Below, one piece after another: positions 8,907 through 17,971 of a stretch of 64,000 nucleotides of DNA (positions within the stretch are counted from its first letter, which is position 1; every line of letters begins with the position of its first letter). Where the stretch lies: NCBI GenBank assembly GCA_905234985.1, contig CAJOJQ010000005.1:1-64000 (forward strand). The letters run 5' to 3'. This stretch comes from an uncultured Christensenellaceae bacterium (GTDB lineage Bacteria; Bacillota; Clostridia; Christensenellales; Aristaeellaceae). Under the pieces are notes generated by a model, which was given only the letters and a program-made list of their open reading frames with translations, did not search any database and was not told where the DNA came from. A program made the position numbers and the translations under genes.

Positions 8907-10454
8907 TCAGGCCTTCTTCCGTTTTTGTCTAATTAACATCAACAAATCATAGATTTCTTTTACTTGCAATATATTCATCATAAGCAAATAGACCGCCACG
9001 CCAATAGCCGCTGAGCAAGCAAGTGTTAAGTACTTATTAAAATGGTATACCCAGAATATTGCACGCGGAACGAAGCATGATACAGTAGACGCGAAAAAAA
9101 CCTTTAAACTCGTCGTAATCAATAGCTTTCTCTCAATTTTCACATATTTTTCTACTGCTGACATACGTATGAGAAATGTGAGAATAGCGGAAAGAGATGT
9201 AGCAAGCGCAAGTCCGTTTACACCTAGGAAGCGAATCAGTATGAGATTCAACAACACGTTAATAAGTAAGTTTACAATGCTAATATGCATTGGAGTTTTA
9301 GTATCACCATACCCATAGAATATGTTACTAATAACAGTATTACATGCAACAAAAAATAGGCTCAAACTATATAAAGCAAACACATTTGCTGTCAGTTTTG
9401 TACTAGTTTCATCAAACGCGCCCCGTTGAAAAACCGCAGAGACCAGCTCATATCTAAAAGCTACGCAAGCAATTGTGATAGGAATCATTAATACACAGAA
9501 GATATTAACAATCCTAACAATAAGCTTTCCCAATTCCTCTTTCTTATTTAGGCTTATTAACTCTATCATTTGTGGATACATAGCTGTTGCAATAGCTGAA
9601 GAAAGAAGTCCACTGAATACATTCAACAATTTATGACCATAGTTTAAACCTGAAACTGTACCTGTCGGCAAAGTGGATGCCATTGCCTTATCAACTAACG
9701 TATTTAACTGCGCAACACCAGCTGAGATTAATGCAGAAGGGAGTCTTTTGAGCATCAACCGAAATTCAAGCGTATTGAAATCTGTATCTGGCTTAAACCT
9801 GTAACCCCATCTCACAAATGGTAGTTCGATAAGTAGGCGTAGAACACTCGCTATAACCAATGCTATAGCCATAGCTTCGATGCCAAAAGTACGATAAAAA
9901 AAGACTGCAGCAATTATAGTTGGAATATGAGACACTACTTCACGAATTTGACTACCTAAAAACTGGTCATGGCACTGTAACACCGATGCATACACAGCCG
10001 CAGAAATAATGAACACATACATTGGAGCAGAGATCCGAACCAGTCTAATGCATAGTTCTCTCGTTTCACCCTTAAATCCAGGTGCTACAACAGAAACGAC
10101 CAACGGGGCTAGAACAAATAGCAAAATGATGACTACAATAGATATCAATGTGAAGAACGAAATAGTTTTGTTTGTCAAAGAATCAGCTAAACTATATTCG
10201 TTTTTCGCAATATGGCCTTTATAAAGTGGGAGAAAAACTCTCCATATTCCTACACTCATCATCGGGTAGACAACAGCATGAACGCTCCATATCATATAAT
10301 AAGCATCGCTCTGAGAAGTCGTTCCAAGAAATGCAGCCAAAACGGCCTCTGAAATAAAAGATGCAAACTTTGCAACTATTCCAACTGCAATTATAACTAT
10401 TGTTCCATTCAGTATTTTATTACCTATTGACTTTTCCACGTTATTATTGTCCAA
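8907..10454 (-). CDS. MurJ/MviN-like polysaccharide flippase (Wzx role)
   Basis: A 515-residue protein with about 14 membrane helices and the MurJ-type signature SDAYYMIWSVH near residue 48, plus the conserved GLNYGHKL and FQRGAFD stretches. MurJ itself flips lipid II. Inside a capsule locus with Wzy-like and PglC-like genes, the likely job is export of the undecaprenyl-linked repeat unit. Codon use is strongly AT-rich. The apparent start at 10454 is TTG without a close ribosome-binding site, so the exact N-terminus is uncertain; a GTG 15 bp inside is an alternative. Confidence 0.87.
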   Translation of the reverse strand: MDNNNVEKSIGNKILNGTIVIIAVGIVAKFASFISEAVLAAFLGTTSQSDAYYMIWSVHAVVYPMMSVGIWRVFLPLYKGHIAKNEYSLADSLTNKTISFFTLISIVVIILLFVLAPLVVSVVAPGFKGETRELCIRLVRISAPMYVFIISAAVYASVLQCHDQFLGSQIREVVSHIPTIIAAVFFYRTFGIEAMAIALVIASVLRLLIELPFVRWGYRFKPDTDFNTLEFRLMLKRLPSALISAGVAQLNTLVDKAMASTLPTGTVSGLNYGHKLLNVFSGLLSSAIATAMYPQMIELISLNKKEELGKLIVRIVNIFCVLMIPITIACVAFRYELVSAVFQRGAFDETSTKLTANVFALYSLSLFFVACNTVISNIFYGYGDTKTPMHISIVNLLINVLLNLILIRFLGVNGLALATSLSAILTFLIRMSAVEKYVKIERKLLITTSLKVFFASTVSCFVPRAIFWVYHFNKYLTLACSAAIGVAVYLLMMNILQVKEIYDLLMLIRQKRKKA

Positions 10455-10606
10455 TCAAATAATGATAGCTCTTTCCGTTTTAATTTCATCAGGGAACTGG
10501 TGATGGATTTACGCGACTGATTTGCCACAAAACTAAATAAACATGTAACCAATCCTCTGTATGTATAAATTGAAACTGATCTCTTCTCTAATTATTTAAA
10601 ACCCGT

Positions 10607-10823
10607 ACTTGCACACGGTGCCTATCGCAATGATGAAATAATTACGAATCATCGCAAAAACGAACGAATTATATATTATTTGAAACAGAGTAATAGTCAA
10701 AATTGAGTCAGCGAAAAACAAACTTTAAGCCATATAGTCTAAAAAAGTCCTGTTACGCGTAGATTCTTTAGGCTTTTAAGCAGTTTTCCAACATTTGAGT
10801 ATTATCAGGCACCGCGTGCAAGT
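10607..10823. mobile_element. 217-bp non-coding element with terminal inverted repeats (MITE-like)
   Basis: This 383-bp gap between the LicD gene and the flippase gene (10455-10837) holds no gene. ACTTGCACACGGTGCCT at 10607-10623 is mirrored by AGGCACCGCGTGCAAGT at 10807-10823; 16 of 17 positions are complementary. The ends enclose about 180 bp of AT-rich, non-coding sequence. No transposase is present and no clear target-site duplication was seen, so it may be a MITE or the remains of an insertion sequence. Confidence 0.5.
10673..10700 (-). promoter_or_regulatory. Possible internal promoter upstream of the flippase gene
   Basis: On the minus strand, TTGACT (10695-10700) and TAATAT (10673-10678) are separated by 16 bp, a plausible sigma-A promoter. 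It lies inside the 217-bp element with inverted ends, so the element may have brought it. The untranslated leader would be about 210 nt. Confidence 0.4.
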
Positions 10824-10837
10824 CTGGATTTTATTAT

Positions 10838-11626
10838 TTATTCTTTTAGCTCTTCAATATAGAATGACCTATTCATCATTTTGGCTCGATATTCCTCAGA
10901 TGGGTATTCCAAATAATTCCCATACATTATTGTTAGGAGTTCTTCTGCTCCGCTTGGAATCCTTACTTTGTAGTTTGCATATTCATGGATTTCATATCTC
11001 TCAAAATAACTCTTATCATAAATCGCCCCTTGCCCCATTACTCTTCCAACATAATTGGTGCTGAATACATCTATCTTTGCACAAAGCTGATCTATAGATT
11101 TTATAATGAATCCCATGGAAAATGGAGCCGCTAATACTTTTATTAATATAGCCCCAATTCTTTTCCTCTTGCTCTTTTTGTAATATTGTGAAGGATTAAT
11201 TGATTTTGCTTTCCAAAGAATCCATAAAGTCCTGCCCCGCTTAGTTAACAGTTTTTGCTGAAATTTATTGTCCGGTAAGCCCGACATTCTAAATACATCA
11301 ATATGTAATATCTCAGTATCATAACCTCTCAACCCTATTCTCGGAAATGGTTTAGGTACAATCCCCTTGTCTCTAAAATCGACCCAATACTTGTTGCTTA
11401 GTTTTGCTTTAACAGCAGAAACAAATCTTCCTATTTCATTTTCCGGAACATAAATATCAATATCTGGGTCCCATGGGATAGGTCCACTATGCCTTATCGC
11501 TCCAAGCAAAGTACCATATACCACATAATATGATATTTTTTCTTCTTCACATAGTTCTGATATGCTCTTCAGCATTTCAATACAATATCCATGCATTTCT
11601 TCAATAGTAAGGTATAAATCAGCCAT
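10838..11626 (-). CDS. LicD family phosphotransferase
   Basis: A 262-residue LicD-family protein. These enzymes transfer a phospho-amino-alcohol such as phosphocholine from a CDP-linked donor to surface glycans. The core motif GTLLGAIRHSGPIPW is followed by DPDIDIYV; the first of the three usual acidic residues is a proline here, but two aspartates remain. Further family segments are HIDVFRMSG and a C-terminal IMYGNYLEYP. AAGGAG lies 8 nt before the start, and the gene overlaps the Wzy-like gene by 8 bp. It is one of three LicD genes in the locus; the acceptor and donor are not known. Confidence 0.85.
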   Translation of the reverse strand: MADLYLTIEEMHGYCIEMLKSISELCEEEKISYYVVYGTLLGAIRHSGPIPWDPDIDIYVPENEIGRFVSAVKAKLSNKYWVDFRDKGIVPKPFPRIGLRGYDTEILHIDVFRMSGLPDNKFQQKLLTKRGRTLWILWKAKSINPSQYYKKSKRKRIGAILIKVLAAPFSMGFIIKSIDQLCAKIDVFSTNYVGRVMGQGAIYDKSYFERYEIHEYANYKVRIPSGAEELLTIMYGNYLEYPSEEYRAKMMNRSFYIEELKE

Positions 11627-12848
11627 TCACTATTCTCCTTGCCGAATTTATATTATGGAATCCAATAAGTACAAAAAGCATCCAGTACATTGGTTGCCGA
11701 GTATTAACTAAGAACACTGCTTCTGACATTAGTGCAGCAAAAACGAATTTATATTGTGCTCCTTTTATTCTATTAATCATCCATCTTGCAAATAGAGCAA
11801 AAGGAATAATGCCATAGTAGAATAGGGGGCCGATAATTGAACTGTGGATTTCAAGCCATGTGTTAAATCTTTCAAAGCCACCTTCTCCTGCACCGATTAA
11901 GAAATACTGAGGTGAGGCAACAACTCGTGTCCATCCTCTATCCGCCAAAAGTGTAGAACTATCTTGAGAACGTGCGAAAAAATTGAGCTTACTAATAATA
12001 CGGATATACATACTATTTGATGTAATATACCTTGGAAGCGGCAACTTCCCATAGCTCAGCAACACAAACCCTATAATAAAAAATAGCAGTACTATTCCCC
12101 ATACTATTTTATCATGATTATTTAAGCTCTTGACCACGGAAAGATACAGTCCTCCCCAGAACACCAAAATACCAAGCATTGTTCCAGTTGAAGTAGACGG
12201 TAAAACCAGAGCCGTACCTAAAACACACCATATAATCCATTTCTTCTTATTTGTATACTTATCAATTAGAAATATCATCAGAAAGGTAAAAAAAATGAAA
12301 ACACTGTATTGGTTTGGATCGTTAAATGATCCACTGTATCTTGTTGCATATGCCCATCTTCCCAAACCAGATAGTAATAATCCTAATTGTACTATTAATG
12401 ACGCTTTAAGCGTTCTACCGATCTTTTCCATAAAGCAAAAACGATTATCCATATGCAGAAAAGACGAAAAAGATATAACAACAATAAAATTATAAAAATA
12501 ATAAGCAATTGGTTTAAGAAAACTTTGATTATGAAGAAATGCAAAATACAGCAGATTTATAATGGCAATAAGCAAAACATAAGCGATTAGCGGATTGTTA
12601 GAACGATCAACAGATATTCTACCTTTCTTAGTAAATACCAGGTGCATAAAGCAACCTGTCATCAACAAAAGATCTCCGATTTGGAAGCTTCCAGAGGGGA
12701 GCAAGTAAAACTGTTTTGCAAATAACCCTATAATAAATATGTATTCTGGAACTGTTATTGTTTTTTTTTCATTAATTAGAGCCTCCAAGCTAGGACCTCC
12801 CATGAAATCATGCTTATTATATATGTAGCTGATTGATTGTTGTTTCAA
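11619..12848 (-). CDS. O-antigen ligase/polymerase-like membrane protein (Wzy role)
   Basis: A polytopic membrane protein of up to 409 residues with about ten helices. It carries the Wzy_C-type features YSGSFNDPNQYS (near residue 172) and a large extracytoplasmic loop ending in LEIHSSIIGPLFYYG, matching the E-x-H-S/N motif of O-antigen ligases and polymerases. In this context it most likely polymerises flipped repeat units outside the membrane. The start is uncertain: the frame opens with TTG at 12848, overlapping the upstream gene by 32 bp without a ribosome-binding site, and the next ATG is at 12803. A clean GGAGG lies slightly further downstream. Confidence 0.82.
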   Translation of the reverse strand: MKQQSISYIYNKHDFMGGPSLEALINEKKTITVPEYIFIIGLFAKQFYLLPSGSFQIGDLLLMTGCFMHLVFTKKGRISVDRSNNPLIAYVLLIAIINLLYFAFLHNQSFLKPIAYYFYNFIVVISFSSFLHMDNRFCFMEKIGRTLKASLIVQLGLLLSGLGRWAYATRYSGSFNDPNQYSVFIFFTFLMIFLIDKYTNKKKWIIWCVLGTALVLPSTSTGTMLGILVFWGGLYLSVVKSLNNHDKIVWGIVLLFFIIGFVLLSYGKLPLPRYITSNSMYIRIISKLNFFARSQDSSTLLADRGWTRVVASPQYFLIGAGEGGFERFNTWLEIHSSIIGPLFYYGIIPFALFARWMINRIKGAQYKFVFAALMSEAVFLVNTRQPMYWMLFVLIGFHNINSARRIVNG

Positions 12849-13893
12849 CTACTTTTGTTTTGTCGAACACACTTTCCACATGTTTTCTGCCAGCTAGACC
12901 CATATTTTTTCTCTGTTCGTTACTCATTTGCATAATCGTTTTCATGGCATCATATAAGCTATCTACGTCTTTAGGCTTACACAGCAGCCCAGAAACTTCA
13001 TTAATTACAGCTTCTCTACACCCAGGTATATTTGTTGTGATAACTGGCCTTCCACTTGCGGCACATTCAAGATTTGTATTAGCCATACCCTCATGGTAGG
13101 ACGGTAGGACAAAGCAATGAGTCTCTGCAATAAATGGTCTTATATCGCTTTGCCATCCCTCGAACCTAATATGCTTATTGTTCTTTACAATCTCAGAATA
13201 GTCTTCTTCAAGACTACCCAAAATTGTTAAAATACATTGCTTCCCTTCTTTGTTTAATCTTTCAATGGATTCAATAACCTCATTAATTCCTTTTTCACGC
13301 ATTACACGCCCGACGAAAAGGAAATTGAAGACATTTGTGTCTTTAGGATATTCTTGATAATAAAACCTTTCCAGATTCACACCAGCTCCATGTAAAACAC
13401 AAATCTTATTACAATCAGCTATTTTATCTTTAACGAATTCATCTTTAATAGACTCATTCTCACAAAAAATCACATTCGCGTTTCTTAAGGCCTTTCGATA
13501 CATGTAAATGAGAATTTTTTTAATTCCATCAGACTGAAATCCTGTACCCAGTCCAGTTATATTTGCTGCATAAGGAACTTTTAATAGACTTGCTATAGTC
13601 CCTCCATAAATATTGGGCTTAATCGTATACGTAATCACTAATGTCGGATGAAGCTCACGGGTTTTTTTTAAGAAATCTTTCAAGAGTATTATTTCATTTA
13701 CAGGATTTAACCCTCTTCGATCAAACGGTATAGTAGAGACTTTACAGCCAATATCCCGAAGGTCATCGACTCTGCCTGTATCACCAGCAAGTATTTCTAC
13801 TTTATATTTTTTTAGCAAGCATTCTATTAATTCTCTTCGAAACATGAATAGTCCATTCGTTGTATTACTAATAATAAGTATGGTTCTCTCCAT
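12817..13893 (-). CDS. Glycosyltransferase family 4
   Basis: A 358-residue GT-B fold glycosyltransferase. The N-terminal half has NTTNGLFMFRREL and the acceptor-domain stretch ANITGLGTGFQSDG. The C-terminal donor domain has FLFVGRVMREKGI, FEGWQSDIRPF and the retaining-enzyme EX7E signature region YHEGMANTNLECAASGRP. It adds one sugar of the repeat unit on the cytoplasmic face; the sugar cannot be read from sequence. AAGGAG lies 9 nt before the ATG. It is the only conventional glycosyltransferase in the AT-rich block besides the initiating enzyme, so the repeat unit may be short or LicD-decorated. Confidence 0.88.
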   Translation of the reverse strand: MERTILIISNTTNGLFMFRRELIECLLKKYKVEILAGDTGRVDDLRDIGCKVSTIPFDRRGLNPVNEIILLKDFLKKTRELHPTLVITYTIKPNIYGGTIASLLKVPYAANITGLGTGFQSDGIKKILIYMYRKALRNANVIFCENESIKDEFVKDKIADCNKICVLHGAGVNLERFYYQEYPKDTNVFNFLFVGRVMREKGINEVIESIERLNKEGKQCILTILGSLEEDYSEIVKNNKHIRFEGWQSDIRPFIAETHCFVLPSYHEGMANTNLECAASGRPVITTNIPGCREAVINEVSGLLCKPKDVDSLYDAMKTIMQMSNEQRKNMGLAGRKHVESVFDKTKVVETTINQLHI

Positions 13894-14202
13894 AATAACA
13901 AACTCCTTGGTGAATACTGTCTTCTATTCAAATCTCCCGTTGATATTTCAAGAAACCAATGAGTATTGATGCTAACACCCCCATGCTTTATCGCACACGT
14001 TAGGCACCTATTATTAATCGAAAGCTCATCGAATAATTCCGTATAGTCAGCAAGCAACCTCTTTTTGCCGATTAATACTCTGAAAAATGCATGAAATGCA
14101 ACAAAACATAAATATAAAGCAGATTTCTAAGTACTAAGAAGGATGCAGCACGAATCTCTGCGTTCTTAGCATCTTCTATATTCCTCTTTTAGGACATAAT
14201 GT
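13894..14202. other. 309-bp AT-rich intergenic stretch
   Basis: No coding sequence with a start signal, no inverted ends and no convincing promoter was found. A minus-strand open frame of 76 codons (13827-14057) runs into the glycosyltransferase gene, but it has no ribosome-binding site and no recognisable protein features. Confidence 0.5.
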
Positions 14203-14697
14203 TTAAAACTTATAAAACCATCTTTCCGAATTTTTATCAAAACAAACGCCACCGTTCTTTTCACAAACGATTTTTGAGGCTTCATTAGCTTTATCAATTG
14301 TTAACAAGATTTCCTTAACTCCAATTTTCCTTGCCTCTTCTAATAACAGTTTTAATAATACCACACCATATCCTTTTCCTCGCTGAGACCGCCTGATAGC
14401 ATATCCAATATTTCCGCCATTTGCCCTTGAAATATCTGTCAGCTCATGTCGGATTTTACCTATTCCGACTGGGAAGCCATCATCATATAGCCAATATATG
14501 GATTGGGCAACGTAGCCTTTTGGCAACATTTCCCCACGATCCCATTTCTCTTGTTGAAACAGCCAATCCTGGTATTCCTGAAACGTCATTTCATTTGCTG
14601 GATTCGTAAAGGAATTCTCAATTGGTTTTATTTCCTTTAGCATATCAAATACATCTTCACCGTCGGAATGAGACAGTTTTTGCAGATATAGCATCAT
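14203..14697 (-). CDS. GNAT family N-acetyltransferase
   Basis: A 164-residue acetyl-CoA-dependent N-acyltransferase. The acetyl-CoA loop is visible as IRRSQRGKGYG (residues about 100-111), preceded by the core strand GIGKIRHELTD and followed by LLLEEARKIG and the C-terminal IVCEKNGGVCF. GNAT proteins in capsule loci often acetylate an amino sugar or an amino-alcohol group. The ATG overlaps the LicD stop codon as ATGA (ATGATG), implying coupled translation with that gene and the same pathway. Confidence 0.82.
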   Translation of the reverse strand: MMLYLQKLSHSDGEDVFDMLKEIKPIENSFTNPANEMTFQEYQDWLFQQEKWDRGEMLPKGYVAQSIYWLYDDGFPVGIGKIRHELTDISRANGGNIGYAIRRSQRGKGYGVVLLKLLLEEARKIGVKEILLTIDKANEASKIVCEKNGGVCFDKNSERWFYKF

Positions 14698-15542
14698 ATT
14701 CCCCCAAAGTCATAGTCTGAAACTGGAGCGTGCTGTGCTCGCTCATCTAGTGGCGGAAGAGTCATATAATCCCCGTAAGAAAACCGCAGATATTCATCGT
14801 AGTTTTCTAGTCCAACAAGCTGTTTACCTTCAAAAATGAAATCCTTTGTTCTTCTAAACCATTCTTTGGGCATTCCATAGCGCTCTTTAAGTGGATGTTT
14901 ATAATAAAGTTTTCCGATCGATGTATAGCACAGTGTCCTAACTTTATTTGGAGACTTATTACTACTCTTTTTTGCATACCATTCAATCTGCCTAAATACC
15001 GAGTCTACTGGGATCTTTGACAATAAATAGTACCATGTCTTTAGTAATCCCTTTTCATTATTTTTTCCAACTTCAGACCAAAGAATTTTTCTTAAAACAA
15101 AGCAATGAAAATCTTGAAGCATTTGTCCAAATGTATTCATTGGAATATCATCCAAAGGAAAAATATCAATAAATACTCCCGTCTTACATTTGATATGCTC
15201 CTGGCCTAATCTTATGTATTTGGTTCCAGTTCTTCTCAGTTTTCCATATTGCCAGCGATATTCGGGGTCGTTGTAATGATCCTGAAAGAAGCATATATCT
15301 GGATTTAATTGATCCGCAACTGATCTAAACTTTTCGTATTCTTCTCTTAGCATAACAATATCTGCATCGTCATCCCATGGTATAAATCCTTTGTGTCGTA
15401 CTGCGCCGAGCTGTGTTCCCGCCCATATCTGGTAAGTAATATGATTTTCCTTGCAAACTCGATCCAGTTCCATCAGCAGATCTAACTCAAGAAGTTGAAG
15501 CTTTCTAAAGTCCTCACCCTCGATTGTCTTTTTTGTTTTCAT
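14694..15542 (-). CDS. LicD family phosphotransferase
   Basis: A second LicD protein, 282 residues. The motif GTQLGAVRHKGFIPW is followed by DDDADIVM, with all three acidic residues, then KTGVFIDIFPLDDIP and a C-terminal YLRFSYGDYMTLPP. Probable role: transfer of a phosphorylated small alcohol from a CDP donor to the polysaccharide. The ATG at 15542 has AAAGAGAA upstream; a TTG 45 bp earlier has no ribosome-binding site. It lies just after the cytidylyltransferase/oxidoreductase fusion, a natural supplier of a CDP-linked donor, and is coupled to the downstream GNAT. Confidence 0.87.
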   Translation of the reverse strand: MKTKKTIEGEDFRKLQLLELDLLMELDRVCKENHITYQIWAGTQLGAVRHKGFIPWDDDADIVMLREEYEKFRSVADQLNPDICFFQDHYNDPEYRWQYGKLRRTGTKYIRLGQEHIKCKTGVFIDIFPLDDIPMNTFGQMLQDFHCFVLRKILWSEVGKNNEKGLLKTWYYLLSKIPVDSVFRQIEWYAKKSSNKSPNKVRTLCYTSIGKLYYKHPLKERYGMPKEWFRRTKDFIFEGKQLVGLENYDEYLRFSYGDYMTLPPLDERAQHAPVSDYDFGGI

Positions 15543-15597
15543 ATAGGTTCTCTTTTCTTGAAGAAATGATGAAAGTAACCGACTCAAATAACGACCA

Positions 15598-16872
15598 TTA
15601 TATCCCAGTATAATTATGATTGTAGAACTCTTCTACTATTTTTATGATATTCTCTGATACATCATTATTGATATAGTAGCTTTCTTTACCGCTTTCAATT
15701 GCTTTCGCAAAGGCAACAATTTCATATCTAATTCCCTCGCCGTCAAGCTGATAAAAATATCGCTTATTATTTGCTGGGTTTTCATATCTAACCTCAAAAT
15801 AATCAGTTTTCCACCACGGAGCAGGTACATAGATATAGCCTTTCGATCCTGTAATAATCAGTTCACCTTCTGCTTTTGCAGCTTTTCCGACTTTTACAGA
15901 AGCAACCGAACGATCGTATACAAAATCTATCTTTGTGAAGCCATCGAACTGTATCTTTTCATCTATTATTTTGGATACAATGTTTTTAGACTGATAATCG
16001 GTTCCCAACAATTGAAATATTGGGAGCATTGCTGTCGGGCCCCAAGCGCATATACTATTTTGTTTTTTCGATAGATCTGCTCCTGCTTCACCTGCTCCAT
16101 TTGATAGGCTTGTACATACAGAATCTACAGAAACAATATTGCCGATTCTTCCGCTCTTGGCAACCACCAGAAGACGAGAATATGCTGTCGAATATGCTGT
16201 TTTTATTCCATCTGCCAAGACAAGTCTGTTTCTTTGTGCAAGCTCTTTAAGCTCTTGATAATCTGCTATACGCAAAGCAATCGGTGATTCGCATATTACG
16301 TGCTTACCCGCCTTCAATGCACTCTTTACATCGTTATAATGTTGACTCGGATGTGTAGCAATATATACAGCATCTACATCATCGAGCGAGTTTATTATTT
16401 CTTTATACTCAACGCCGTTAACATATTGCATTTCTCGAATGAATTTTTGACATAGCATTCCATCTCCAAGTGTCCCTATCACCAGTTTTCTTTTTTCTGC
16501 TCTGATTTCAGAACTTGAAATCCCTTCTGTACGAGGGAGATATACCACTTTACAATACTCATTCAAGTAATCAAAATAACCAACCCAATCAGAACCAACG
16601 GTAAAAATATCTACGCTCAGCCTACGAATGTCGTCAATTTTCTGCCCCTCATACTCTTCTACGATAATCTCATCAGCAAGACCTGTAGCCTTTACTGCCG
16701 CAATTCGTTCGATTAGTGACTGTTGATTGTTAATCTTTCCCCTTGTTTTATCATAATCATCACTAGTAATGCCTACTATTAAATAATCACCGAGTGCTTT
16801 AGCTCTCTCCAGCAATCGAATGTGTCCGTAATGAAGTACATCGTACGTTCCATAAGTAATGACCTTAATCAT
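15598..16872 (-). CDS. Fusion of a TagD-like cytidylyltransferase and a Gfo/Idh/MocA oxidoreductase
   Basis: Residues 1-125 form a glycerol-3-phosphate-type cytidylyltransferase: GTYDVLHYGH with the H14-Y-G-H17 catalytic motif, and ISSSEIR at 118-124 in place of the usual ISTTKI. Residues 130-424 form a Gfo/Idh/MocA-type domain: Rossmann strand VIGTLGDGM, and IATHPSQHYNDV. The expected E-K-P motif reads CESP (E195-S196-P197), so its catalytic lysine is replaced by serine. The protein may make a CDP-linked polyol, aldehyde or amino-alcohol for the LicD enzymes; that role is inferred from context. A GGGAGAA site precedes the ATG, and the aminotransferase lies 17 bp upstream in the same direction. 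Confidence 0.85.
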   Translation of the reverse strand: MIKVITYGTYDVLHYGHIRLLERAKALGDYLIVGITSDDYDKTRGKINNQQSLIERIAAVKATGLADEIIVEEYEGQKIDDIRRLSVDIFTVGSDWVGYFDYLNEYCKVVYLPRTEGISSSEIRAEKRKLVIGTLGDGMLCQKFIREMQYVNGVEYKEIINSLDDVDAVYIATHPSQHYNDVKSALKAGKHVICESPIALRIADYQELKELAQRNRLVLADGIKTAYSTAYSRLLVVAKSGRIGNIVSVDSVCTSLSNGAGEAGADLSKKQNSICAWGPTAMLPIFQLLGTDYQSKNIVSKIIDEKIQFDGFTKIDFVYDRSVASVKVGKAAKAEGELIITGSKGYIYVPAPWWKTDYFEVRYENPANNKRYFYQLDGEGIRYEIVAFAKAIESGKESYYINNDVSENIIKIVEEFYNHNYTGI

Positions 16873-16889
16873 ACTTGTTCTCCCAAGGC

Positions 16890-17948
16890 TTATCTATCTA
16901 ATTCAAGTAGGGCCTCAACAAATTGTTCCATGTATTTCCGTTCTCCTATCGAAACTCGAAGGCAATTACCAAACTGGCCAACATTTGGGTAAGCCTTAAT
17001 CAGTATCTTCTTTTCAGACTTCATCTTATCTACTATATATTGAGCATCTGTCTTTGGTTTGATGAAAATAAAGTTGCCAGCTTCACCTTTGTGAGCATAT
17101 TGATTTTTATCAAGTTCATCAATTAGGTACTGACGTCCCTCCTGGAAGTTAGAAATCAGTGTATTCAATATCTCTGGGGTCTCTATTATTGCTTCAGCAA
17201 AATGCAAAGCGAACGCATTTGTATTGTGAGGTGTGCATAATTTTTGCACCATTTTTACTCCCTCAGGCCAGCCAGCCACATAACCAAGCCGACAACCAGC
17301 CATTGAGAACAGTTTGGAAAATGTTCGTGTTACAAATACATGTTCACCTTCAAGCGCATATTTAATGAAAGTTTTTGGATAAAAATAGTGATAGGCTTCA
17401 TCAATGAGAATGTTTACCTGTTTCTCCTTTGCAGCATTTAATATCTTTTCAAATTCTTCATCCGTGTACACATTACCCATAGGGTTATTAGGATTGAGAA
17501 GAATAAGCAACTGTGTTTCCTCTGTCAAAGCGCTGATGATATTGTTAACATCCATGCTGAGATCTTCATTGTAAGGTACCTGCACGAAATTCCGTCCATA
17601 CATTTCTGAATAAACCTGGAACATAAAGTATGAGGGTACAACGCCCACAATACGGCCACCAGGCGCGGTAAAAGCCTGTATGATATATCGTATCCCTTCT
17701 GCAGATCCATTTACTAAGCAAAGGTGACTAATATCTGTACCTAGAAAGTGCGCCAAAACCTGTGTAAAATGAAGGGTTTCCGGGTATTGAGCTACGAATT
17801 GAGGATTAACTTTATCAAGAGCTTTTTTGATAAAATCTTCTGGAAGGCCACCAGGATTCTCGTTAAGGTCAAGTCTAAGGTAATCCTTACGCTCATTTTG
17901 GTCAAAAATGCGATAGAGTTTCTCAATTTTCGGATCTAAATAGTACAT
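16890..17948 (-). CDS. HisC-like class I/II PLP-dependent aminotransferase
   Basis: A 352-residue fold-type I enzyme related to histidinol-phosphate aminotransferases and threonine-phosphate decarboxylases. It shows LDLNENPGG near residue 27, the PLP-phosphate region NGSAEGIRYI, LLNPNNPMGN, the LIDEAYHYF aspartate that pairs with the PLP nitrogen, and the Schiff-base lysine K212 in TRTFSKLFSMAG. Related enzymes in Campylobacter capsule loci act on small phosphorylated substrates such as dihydroxyacetone phosphate or phosphoserine. With a cytidylyltransferase fusion next to it, an amino-alcohol-phosphate product is a reasonable inference. It has a strong GGGAGGAAA site. Confidence 0.85.
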   Translation of the reverse strand: MYYLDPKIEKLYRIFDQNERKDYLRLDLNENPGGLPEDFIKKALDKVNPQFVAQYPETLHFTQVLAHFLGTDISHLCLVNGSAEGIRYIIQAFTAPGGRIVGVVPSYFMFQVYSEMYGRNFVQVPYNEDLSMDVNNIISALTEETQLLILLNPNNPMGNVYTDEEFEKILNAAKEKQVNILIDEAYHYFYPKTFIKYALEGEHVFVTRTFSKLFSMAGCRLGYVAGWPEGVKMVQKLCTPHNTNAFALHFAEAIIETPEILNTLISNFQEGRQYLIDELDKNQYAHKGEAGNFIFIKPKTDAQYIVDKMKSEKKILIKAYPNVGQFGNCLRVSIGERKYMEQFVEALLELDR

Positions 17949-17971
17949 AATTTCCTCCCATTTTCTTTCAA

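Noticed and set aside
13827-14057. Small minus-strand frame between the glycosyltransferase and GNAT genes
   Set aside because: It has no ribosome-binding site, overlaps the start of the glycosyltransferase gene and shows no recognisable protein features.
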